A stretch of 64,000 nt of DNA from Centroberyx gerrardi (taxonomy: Eukaryota > Chordata > Actinopteri > Beryciformes > Berycidae), in assembly GCF_048128805.1 (NCBI RefSeq), contig NC_135997.1, positions 558,001 through 622,000 of the forward strand, written 5' to 3'. The notes beneath the pieces are model-generated. The model was given only the letters and a program-made list of their open reading frames with translations, searched no databases and was not told the origin of the DNA. Each line of letters starts with the position of its first letter. Positions within the stretch are counted from its first letter, which is position 1. The translations under genes and the position numbers were made by a program. This document shows, one piece after another, positions 43,501 through 52,700 of this stretch.

Positions 43501-46376
43501 GTGACCAATAGCTTTATTATATTCTATCTGTATTAACATGATCATGAATATTCAACACTATAAAACTCTGTGTAATCATCCAGATTTTGAGTTCCTTGGC
43601 TCTCAACCTGCAGATTGAATAAACCTGTCAAACTGAGTTTTCTTCCACAGTATGAAATCAAACTATGTGAATATCCTGTATAGGAATCATGATGACCAGA
43701 TTGTCATTTAATAAGAGCGGAGTTACCTGATGACTCGTGTGTGTCCCTGCAGGGACGTGTGGACTTCTCCACAGCCATCTCTCCATATGTACAGGTCAAC
43801 TCGCTGGTTGCTCTGCAAACACAAAAAGCTCAGCAATGTTCATCAGGCAGAGGCTTCTGTTTCCTTTCAAACTGAGTACCAAGCTTGAGGAATATCTAAC
43901 TTCATGATGTGACACCAGCAGGGTCTGAATTCCCCCCTGCTGAGCGCCAAATGCCAGGAAAATTAGAAAATTAAATCAATAAGAGTCTCCGCCACACCGG
44001 CCGCTAACTTTATGAGTCGATAACATTGAAACGCCTTGGTTATATTCAGTCTTTCGTCTTTGTTAAGTTTAATTTTATTTGTCATATGTAGGTTAACACA
44101 GGGTCAACAACACAATAAAAAGTACTGGACGACAGTCAGGTCAGCTCAGCAGATAAGGCGACACAATAAGCAAAAATCTTTTACAAAATATAAGCTAAAT
44201 ACTAACAAAATATAGCAAAATATCAAAATATTCAAAGAATATATACAAAATACAAAAATAGCAAAATATTAACAAAATATATACGCAGCAACGTTGGTGT
44301 TGTTGGTGTTGCAGGAACAACAGTGCATTTGCGTGTGTGTGTGTGTGTGTGTGTGTGTGAGTGTTTGTGTATGTGTGCAATGTCGTTTGAAAAGTTGGCT
44401 ATTTTGTGGGTGAGTATGTCTGTTCTCAAACTTTGTCCTTACTGGCCACCGTACACTCTCTGTGTGTTAAAGTGTTTTTTTGGGGGGTATTTTTCCTTTA
44501 AAATAAGCCCAAATTCTTTTCAAATGACTGAACGATTGATGAATGATTCTTTATTAACACGAGTGAGCCTCACAGAAGCAGCGAAGACGTGGGACTCTGA
44601 TCTGTGTGGATTCCACTGTACGGTTCCCACATCCCATTTGCTCTGGCGTCCGATTTTGCGCGGAGCTTCAGAGGGAGCCTCCAGATTCACCATGTAGAGA
44701 AAACGTCGCCTGAAACAAGAGGAACACAAAGGTTAGAAAAGCACTTTCTCTGTTTGATATCACACATCTGTCGTGTTTAGATGTCATTTTCCTCTCCCTC
44801 ATTATGTCAACAACACTACTTCTTCCAAGATGTAAACATAACAACACAGGTGTGACCAAGTCAGTCTCACGTTTTGAGGCACAAGTCTCAAGTCAAGTCT
44901 CAAGTCTAAATGTAGAACAGCAAGTCAAGTCAGAACAAATCAAGAGTCCAGTATCAATTTAATATCTTAAAGAAAACTAAATATCTAGGACTTTTCAATG
45001 CAATATGGTTTTAATAGGATAAAAACTTGGTAAGAGCATCATGAGTTTGATTTCTATAATCAGTTTCAACTTCAATAAATTCAATCATTCCATACAAATT
45101 CAGAAAACAATTTAAATTCAGTCGTCTGCTGGAACAAATCTCATCACTTTCAATCTAAGTCATTTACACAAACACAAGATCTCAAGTCAAGACTTTAGAA
45201 ACCTTTTCAAGTCATCAAAGCACAAGTCAGAGTCAAGTCCCAAGTCACCAGAACCCAAGTCAAGTCGAGTCTCAAGTCTTCTCTTCATGCATCAAGTCAA
45301 GTCTCAAGCAATTAAAACTGTGACTCGAGTCTGTGATCGTGCTCCGTACAGCTGTAAGTCGAGCTGAGTTAAAAGAATCAGTCTTTCCACCACTAAAACA
45401 ACTATTTCCATTAAATCCGATGCGACGTGAACGCAGCATCACTTGCAGTGTGTTCAGGCTGAACTCACCCAGACAGCACAGCATGGGACCCCAGGCAGTC
45501 CACTGACATGGCGGTGGCCTGGGAACAGACAAGGTAAAAACAACAAGATCCAGCTGGGCGATAAGGTTGAAATCAATATCATGATAATCATAACGATTTA
45601 TTCCGATATCGATATATATCACGATATGGCTCACGTATGCAAACCCACAAGCATTTGCACACTATGCAACAACAAATTGGAACAAACTACCCGATGGTAT
45701 TAGATCAAACAGTCTTTAAAAGCAGGTTAAAGACTTTATGTTGTGTCTGGCCTCTGGCTGACCCTGTCAGTTGGAGCCAGTTTCTAACTGACTTTGTCTT
45801 TTAGACTCAAATTGTATCTATTAATTATACTTTGTGTACTATGCCTTTTATCTGTTTTATTTATTTTATGTTGTTGTAATTGCCTGAATAAAAGACCTAA
45901 ATATCTGGTTTGACGGTGTGATAAATGAGATATAAAGTCGAAGACCTCGAGCCTCATGACACAGGGGAAGGTGTTTGCAGGAACAGTTGGACATGTTGGT
46001 GTGTGTGTGTTAGGCTGCAGTTAAAAAAGTAACAGTCATCCAAGATATTAAGTAGAATATACGGGTTGAATTTAATATTTTCTGTATGTTAGGGTGCAAT
46101 TGAAATGTGTGAGATGTCCAGAATATTAATTTGAAACTGAGAACACGAAAAGTAACGTGACTTCAACTTTGAGTGTGTTTTTGAGTTGTGTGTGTTTGAG
46201 TTGTGTGTGTTACAGTATTACAGGTGAACTCCTGCCGCCTGCCGCTGATCAACACTACTTCACATTTTATGTTCGCCTTATGTTCTACATTCACTTTAAC
46301 GCTCTATGCTCATCTGAAATACCTGGGCATCTCGAAATTCAACCACCACCGTCTCACTGCTCCAGCGGGCCGCCAT
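24309..46376 (-). CDS. wdr59: WDR59, GATOR2 complex subunit
   Basis: WDR59 is part of GATOR2, which relieves GATOR1 inhibition of mTORC1 at the lysosome when amino acids are present. Twenty-six exons from 46323-46376 (MAARWSSETVVVEFRDAQ) to 24309-24544 give 975 aa, against 974 in human as I recall, with all phases consistent. Other exons, high to low: 45469-45518, 44574-44709, 43727-43812, 43094-43174, 42945-42982, 42737-42825, 41957-42073, 41232-41309, 39233-39389, 38387-38466, 38158-38287, 37550-37677, 36184-36348, 35145-35240, 34643-34747, 33623-33744, 32479-32632, 30457-30590, 29674-29755, 29065-29177, 28212-28362, 27003-27084, 25708-25828, 25437-25579. An N-terminal WD propeller (exons 2-11) is followed by an RWD domain (exons 13-15, SFQFVSPTTIP) and a C-terminal zinc-binding RING-like domain (CCHCRSQARGTQCAVC, CGHGGHTSHMMDWF). 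Confidence 0.97.
26740..26965 (+). mobile_element. LINE 3' end
   Basis: Ends AAAAGTGCTATATAAATAAA then GTTTATTC, the common 3' tail of fish LINEs. A second, older tail (AAAAGTGCTATACGAATTAA) lies at about 26565-26590. Confidence 0.5.
27224..27560. mobile_element. TTAA-flanked MITE 1
   Basis: Inverted ends AGGAATAGTTCACCCAAAAA are bounded by TTAA on both sides (27224-27227 and 27557-27560). TTAA targets are used by piggyBac-like and Kolobok-like elements. Lies in WDR59 intron 22. The open frame across it is not coding. Confidence 0.75.
27557..28001. mobile_element. TTAA-flanked MITE 2, sharing a TTAA with MITE 1
   Basis: Inverted ends AGCTGCATTAGGCAA are bounded by TTAA at 27557-27560 and 27998-28001. 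The left TTAA is also the right TTAA of the neighbouring MITE. Confidence 0.72.
29178..29212. repeat. (CA)n at the WDR59 exon 21 acceptor
   Basis: A CA tract on the plus strand, TG in the WDR59 transcript, which runs into the acceptor TAG at 29178-29180. Confidence 0.85.
30690..30890 (-). repeat. Interspersed repeat, copy in WDR59 intron 18
   Basis: Inverted match to 62905-63150. Shared stretches include TTATGACAGGCAATA, ATGATTTGCCTGTTCAAAAC and CCCCGCCCACAAT. Confidence 0.7.
32451..32473. repeat. (TG)n just past the WDR59 exon 18 donor
   Basis: On the transcribed strand this is CA and begins 6 nt after the donor GTGAGA of exon 18 (32479-32632). Confidence 0.9.
32640..32668. repeat. (CA)n just before the WDR59 exon 18 acceptor
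   Basis: On the transcribed strand this is TG and ends about 8 nt before the acceptor CTCCAG. It is complementary to the CA tract beyond the donor of the same exon. Confidence 0.9.
33250..33320. repeat. Interspersed repeat end (TTTATTGATCCC type)
   Basis: AGATTTTATTGATCCCCTCT with GGGAAATT recurs as ACTTTATTGATCCCTGTGGG at 34800-34830. This is a familiar terminal segment of fish retroposons. Confidence 0.5.
34279..34472 (-). repeat. Interspersed repeat, copy in WDR59 intron 16
   Basis: Inverted and nearly identical to 19079-19272. Longer flanks (AACAACTAAATGG at about 34575 and 26165) suggest that a related copy also lies near 26150-26360. Confidence 0.8.
34795..34850. repeat. Interspersed repeat end, second copy
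   Basis: ACTTTATTGATCCCTGTGGG followed by GAAATT, matching 33250-33320. Confidence 0.5.
35098..35134. repeat. (TG)n downstream of the WDR59 exon 15 donor
   Basis: On the transcribed strand this is CA, beginning about 10 nt after the donor GTGGGAGT of exon 15 (35145-35240). Confidence 0.9.
35296..35340. repeat. (CAT)n trinucleotide tract
   Basis: ATC/CAT repeats in WDR59 intron 14. Confidence 0.85.
35833..35957 (-). repeat. Interspersed repeat containing TAGTGTCCCATGATG, copy 3
   Basis: Inverted copy of the family at 19738-19945 and 22335-22560 (reads AGTGTCCCATGACGGTCTAA on the minus strand). Confidence 0.65.
36353..36380. repeat. (CA)n before the WDR59 exon 14 acceptor
   Basis: TG on the transcribed strand, ending in GTCCAG at the acceptor of exon 14 (36184-36348). 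A second CA tract lies at 36515-36551. Confidence 0.9.
37381..37532 (+). mobile_element. LINE 3' end with (TTA)n tail
   Basis: AGCACTTTGTAAACTCTGCT, then AAGTGCTATATAAATCAAG and GTTTATTATTATT. It ends immediately before the donor of WDR59 exon 13 (37550). Confidence 0.55.
40026..41224. repeat. Minisatellite of about 21-bp units in WDR59 intron 9
   Basis: Nearly 1.2 kb of GTCATGGTGAGGTCAGGCAG-type units, about 57 copies. Three variants recur: GTCAGA, GGCAGA and AGCAGA in the middle. The array ends 7 bp from the donor of exon 9 (41232-41309), so the intron starts almost directly in the repeat. Many units contain AGGTCA. Confidence 0.95.
44334..44360. repeat. (GT)n microsatellite
   Basis: About 27 bp of GT in WDR59 intron 3. 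Confidence 0.85.
44871..45335. repeat. Degenerate CAAGTC repeat region
   Basis: Clusters of CAAGTCTCAAGTCAAGTCTC at both edges (about 44880-44935 and 45180-45310) surround a non-repetitive centre in WDR59 intron 2. The hexamer occurs more than ten times. Origin unknown. Confidence 0.7.
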
Positions 46377-46380
46377 CTTC
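46365..46380. promoter_or_regulatory. YY1-like motif over the WDR59 start codon
   Basis: On the minus strand GAAGATGGCGGC contains the AAGATGGCGGC form typical of YY1 sites that sit at the 5' end of housekeeping genes. The ATG within it is the WDR59 start codon. Confidence 0.5.
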
Positions 46381-46770
46381 CTTCCACAACGTCAACAAAT
46401 CGTCACGTGACCTATTGGGACACACGCTGCGTTCAGGACCCATGGGAAAAACGGGCAGACATAATCGTCCCACTTGAAAATAAAGTTCACCTCAGCTTTG
46501 TGCTGCTAAGTACTACTAGAAAATACGCTTAAAACATTTTGAAAACAAATTTAAAGACCGATAAGACCTTAAACATTACACTGCAGCGATATTGGGCCGA
46601 ATGTCAAGATTTCTTTGACTCCAAGACCCAAAAAATAAGGTTTCTCGGGGTTAACTTGATGGCGGAAGTAAACAGGAGTGAAACCTCTCGCTTTGCGTTT
46701 ATACTCTCTGCTCTCCATGAGACTGCTATGCCTTTCCTGATTGGTTGGTCGAATTGGTCCTTGATCCAAG
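46377..46770. promoter_or_regulatory. Bidirectional promoter of WDR59 and NOB1
   Basis: Only 394 bp separate the two start codons, which face away from each other. The region has an ETS-type GCGGAAGT at 46662-46669 and no TATA box that I could place. Both start codons carry a YY1-like AAGATGGC context. Transcription start sites cannot be placed from sequence. Confidence 0.65.
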
Positions 46771-46776
46771 ATGGCT
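46764..46776 (+). promoter_or_regulatory. YY1-like motif over the NOB1 start codon
   Basis: CCAAGATGGCTAC includes the AAGATGGC core, and its ATG is the NOB1 start. Confidence 0.4.
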
Positions 46777-49700
46777 ACTGCCTTGGTGGAGCATGTTGTC
46801 GCAGACGCTGGAGCATTTTTAAAGAAAGCGCCTCTCCAGGTGAGAATTTATTCACGTTTGAACCTCTAGAGGCTTTAAATAAACCAGATCATCCCCAGAA
46901 AAGGTTGCAGTCCACCGTGGGACCGTTAATCAGACTGTGATGACTGCTAAGCTAGTCGCCACAAGGGGCCACGCCAGTCAGTTGTGCTTGCTCTTTAACA
47001 CCAAAAGCAATATTAAAGGAGAATACCAGTCATTTAGTTACAGCCAGTTTACTTCTGGCTATGCGTCTAATTCATCACTCTGCAGTATATGCCGTGTGTA
47101 AACATTTATTCTGTTTTAACTCTGTTCAAACGTCCCGGTGGCAAACCAAATGAACTGCTGTCCCGACTAACAAAGACATCCTAAATAAAGAGACATGGAT
47201 GTGTGTGTAAAGTTTTAGAGGCGACATGTTTTTGAGGGATTGTGTCCTGGAGGAGACTTCCATTTCTTAACTGAAAAACAAAATTAAGTTTTCATCTTTA
47301 CTGTGATGGATTCTCTCTCTCTGTGGAAGTTTGTTTTTCATCCTGGACAAGAATGAACGGCAGCAAATGTTTTCTTCTTCTGAAGGAGGAAAACGAGCGC
47401 TGATATCTGCAACTATACTGACTGTGTGCAGAACCAGAGAGGAATTATCCTTTAAATGACACTGATCATTTGTGTTGATTTGACTTGTTGTAGGAAATCG
47501 GACAGAACATCTACACCCTGAAAGATGTGGTTGATGAGATCCGGGACAAACCCACCAGGAGGAGTCTGGCGTTCCTGCCGTACCAGCTGAACTTCAAAGA
47601 GCCTTACCCCGAACACATCAGACTGGGTAAACCTCCCGCCGGCCGCCACACTGCGCTGAGCTTCCCTCCTCCGCAGCAGATGGTCTGAGCTCTCTTGTGT
47701 TTCTCCTCTCTGTCCAGTGACCGAGTTCTCCAAGAAGACCGGAGACTACCCCAGTCTGTCGGCCACAGACATCAAAGTCCTGGCTCTGACCTACCAGCTG
47801 GAGCTGGAGCACGTCGGGGCCGAACACCTGAGGAAAGAGCCAGAAGTCAAGGTAAGGACAGCAAGTCTAAACGCCCGTTCACATCTAGAACGAGAACTAC
47901 AAACTGTAACGAGGCCCTGCTGCTCAAGCTTCACACTACAACATACATTTTGGTGCATGTTTTGATCAGTAAGGCCTGGATAATTTAGTGGCACTGGCAG
48001 CTGCCGACACACTGTGGCACTTCCACTGGATCTGTGGCACTTCCGCTGGATCTGTGGCACTTCCACTGGATCTGTGGCACTTCCGCTGGCATGTCAACTA
48101 ACAGCGGCACCTTGGTGGCACCTACAGCGGAGAGTGGGAGCACGGCACAAGCCACTCTGCCCAGCGGCACTGGCCATTGTGTGCCATTGTTAGTCTATTC
48201 TACGGCTGCACAATAATAAATAAAATACAGCTAGGCTGCAGCCTATGTACATTTTTAAAAATAAATACATAAATAAAAGGACTCGCCTACATGACCAAGA
48301 AAGGGAAGCCATTGCCTACAAAACTTCCAGAATTTGAACTAACTTCAAGCTATAAAAGCTTTCATTTGGTTGTCTTTAATATAAATAATGAAAAAAATCT
48401 TAAAATATTTTCGTAAATGAAGCTTATAGGTGGAAGCACAACATAGCATTAAGCATCAAACATTAGATTTTATTCAAAATGTTTTCATTGTTCTTCCTTT
48501 ACTTTGTTTTCATTTACAAAAAAGTGTTTAGACGTGCTATAAATGACTCTGTAAAATTAATGCAGGCCTTGAAAAATATGTAATTACAAAATAAATTAAA
48601 GCTGCAAGCAGCGATGATTGGGCCCTCGCACTTTGCGCACATCGGGGTGTGCCGCAGCCACGGCATCGTTACTGGACACCGACCGGTCGACGTGGCTCTG
48701 AATTTTCATTATAAAACATGTCATTTCCTTTTGCCAGTAGGTGGCGCTATGACTATGATTGAAAATTGGCCTGTAGATGTGTTCAGGCCGGGACTCTCAT
48801 CAAACGTGTGAAGTTTGGGGCAGATTTGACCATGTACAGCTGAGTTCCAAACCACTTCCTATGTTGCCAGTAGGTGGCGCTATGACCATAAGTAAATATT
48901 GGCCTGTAGTTTTGTTCAGGCCGGGACTGGCATCAATCGTGTGAAGTTTGGGGCAGATTTGACCATGTACGGTGGAGTTACAGAGCACTTCCTGTGTTGG
49001 CAGTAGGTGGCGCTATGACTGTAATTGAATATTGGCATGTAGATGTCTTCAGTCCGGGGCACGTATCAAACATTTGCGTTTGGGGCAGATTTGACCATGT
49101 ACAGTGGAGTTACAAACCACTTCCTGTGTTGCCAGTAGGTGGCGCTATGACTGTAACGGAATATTGGCCTGTAGATGTGCTCAGGCCGGGACTCTCATCA
49201 AACGTGAAGTTTGGGGCAGATTTGAGCATGTACAGTGGAGTTACAAACCACTTCCTGTTTTGCCAGTAGGTGGCGCTATGACTGTGATTGAAAATTGGCA
49301 TGTAGAAATGTTGAGGCCGGGACACTTATCAAACATGTGAAGTTTGGGGCAGATGTGACCATGTACAGTGGAGTTACAAACCACTTCCTGTTTTGCCAGA
49401 AGGTGGCGCTATGACTATAACTGAATTTTGCCATGTTGATGTCTTGAGGCCATGACACTTATCAAACATGTGAAGTTTGGGCCAGATTTGACCATGTACG
49501 GCCGAGTTACAAAGCACTTCCTGTTTCGTGGCGAAACATGGAAATTCGACGCCTCGCCACGCCCACGCCGTTCGAGGAAAACTCAAGCTTTTAATAACTT
49601 TTCATCGTCAAGGTCTGTTATATACGCTGAGCAAGTTTGAGGTGGATCCGATTAACTGTCTAGGAGGAGTTCGTTAAAGTATGACCCCTGTAAATGGGCA

Positions 49701-52700
49701 AAAACGCACAAAAATGCCACAATCAATTCAAAATGGCTGACTTCCTGTTGGGTTTAGGTCATGGCACCTATTGACGTTTTTTGTAGGTCTGGACATGATA
49801 CATGTGCCTACCAAATTTCGTACATGTAGATCAAACGTAGAGCGATGAGTATTATTTTGAAATTTTGTAGGGGGCACTATTGAGCCATTTTGCCACACCC
49901 ATGCGCGAGACCCATAAAATACGTAATTTTTCAGCACTTCTGACGTATGTGCAAATTTTCGCAACTTTTCCAGCACCTTTAGCCCCTCAAAAATGCGATT
50001 CATTGGAGGGAAAAATAATAATAATTAAAGCTGCAAGCAGCGATGATCGGGCCCTCGCACTTCGCGCATGTCGGGGTGTGCCGCAGCCGCGGCATCGTTG
50101 CTGGACACCGACCTGTAGACGCGGCTCTGATTTTCTGTATATAACGTGTAATTTCCTGTGTTGCCAGTAGGTGGCGCTATGTCTATAACTGAATATTGGC
50201 CTGTGGATGTGTTCAGGCTGGGACACTTAGCAAACATGTGAAGTTTGGGGCAGATTTGACCACGTACAGCCGAGTTACAAACCACTTCCTGTTTTGCCAG
50301 TAGGTGGCGCTATGACTATGACTAAATATTGCCATGTAGATTTGTTCAGGCTGGGACTGTCATCAAACATGTGAAGTTTGGGTCAGATTAGACCACGTAC
50401 AGCCGAGTTACAAGCCATTTCCTGTGTTGCCAGTAGGTGGCGCTATGACTATAACAGAATATTGGCATGTAGAAATGTTGAGGCCAGGACTCTCATAAAA
50501 AATGAAGTTTGGGGCAGATTTGACGACGTACAGCCGAGATACAAACCACTTCCTGTTTTGCCAGTAGGTGGCGCTATGACTATAACTGAATATTGGCCTT
50601 TAGATGTGTTCAGACTGTGACACTTAGCAAACATGTGAAGTTTGTGCCAGATTTGACCACGTCCAGCGGAGTTACATACCACTTCCTGTTTCGTGGCGAA
50701 ACATGGAAATGCGACGCCCCGCCCATGACTATAACTGAATATTGGCCTTTAGATGTGTTCAGACTGTGACACTTATCAAACATGTGAAGTTTGGGGCAGA
50801 TTTGACCATGTACAGTGGAGTTACAAAGCACTTCCTGTTTCGTGGCGAAACATGGAAATGCGACGCCCCGCCCATGACTATAACTGAATATTGGCCTTTA
50901 GATGTGTTCAGACTGTGACACTTAGCAAACATGTGAAGTTTGGGGCAGATTTGACCATGTACAGTGGAGTTACAAACCACTTCCTGTTTCGTGGCGAAAC
51001 ATGGAAATTCGACGCCCCGCCCATGACTATAACTGAATATTGGCCTTTAGATGTGTTCAGACTGTGACACTTAGCAAACATGTGAAGTTTGGGGCAGACT
51101 TGACCATGTACAGTGGAGTTACAAACCACTTCCTGTTTCGTGGCGAAACATGGAAATGCGACGCCCCGCCCATGACTATAACTGAATATTGGCCTTTAGA
51201 TGTGTTCAGACTGTGACACTTATCAAACATGTGAAGTTTGGGGCAGATTTGACCATGTACAGTGGAGTTACATAGCACTTCCTGTTTCGTGGCGAAACAT
51301 GGAAATTCGACGCCTCGCCACGCCCACGCCGTTCGAGGAAAACTCAAGCTTTTAACAATTTTTCATCGTCAAGGTCTGTTATATACGCTGCGCAAGTTTG
51401 AGGTTGATCCGATTAACCGTCTAGGAGGAGTTCGTTAAAGTATGAACCCTGTAAATGGGCAAAAACGCACAAAAATGGCACAATCAATTCAAAATGGCTG
51501 ACTTCCTGTTGGGTTTAGGTCATGGCACGTATTGATGTTTTTTGTAGGTCTGGACATGATACATGTGCCTACCAAATTTGGTACATGTAGGTGAAACGTA
51601 GAGCGATGAGTATTTTTTTGAAATTTTGTAGGGGGCGCTATTGAGCCATTTAGCCCAACCCATGCGCAAGACCCATAAAATATGTAATTTTTCACCACTT
51701 CTGACGTGTGTGCAAAGTTTCGCAACTTTCCGAGCACGTTTAGCCCCTCAAAAATGCGTTTTTTTTTTACAAAGAAAAATAATAATAATAATAATAATTC
51801 CTTGAAATACAATAGGTCCTCGCACCGGACGGTGCTCGGGCCCTAATAATAATAATAATTCCTTGAAATACAATAGGTCCTCGCACCGGACTGTGCTCGG
51901 GCCCTAATAATAATAATTCCTTGCATTACAATAGGTCCTCGCACCGGTCGGTGCTCGGGCCCTAATAATAATTAAAGCTGCAAGCAGCGATGATCGGGCC
52001 CTCGCACTTCGCGCATGTCGGGGTGTGCCGCAGCCGCGGCATCGTTGCTGGACACCGACCTGTAGACGCGGTTCTGAATTTTCTGTATATAACGTGTCAT
52101 TTCCTGTGTTGCCAGTAGGTGGTGCTATGACTATAACTGAATATTGGCCTGTGGATGTGTTCAGGCCGGGACACTTAGCAAACATGTGAAGTTTGGGGCA
52201 GATTTGAGCACGTACAGCCGAGTTACAAACCACTTCCTGTTTTGCCAGTAGGTGGCGCTATGACTATGACTAAATATTGCCATGTAGATTTGTTCAGGCT
52301 GGGACTGTCATCAAACGTGAAGTTTGGGTCAGATTGGACCACGTACAGCCGAGTTACAAGCCATTTCCTGTGTTGCCAGTAGGTGGCGCTATGACTATAA
52401 CAGAATATTGGCATGTAGAAATGTTGAGGCCAGGACTCTCATAAAAAATGTGAAGTTTGGGGCAGATTTGACCACGTACAGCCGAGATACAAACCACTTC
52501 CTGTTTTGCCAGTAGGTGGCGCTATGACTATAACTGAATATTGCCATGTCGATGTCTTGAGGCCATGACACTCATCAAACATGTGAAGTTTGGGGCAGAT
52601 TTGACCATGTACAGTGGAGTTACAAACCACTTCCTGTTTCGTGGCGAAACATGGAAATACGACGCCCCGCCCATGACTATAACTGAATATTGGCCTTTAG

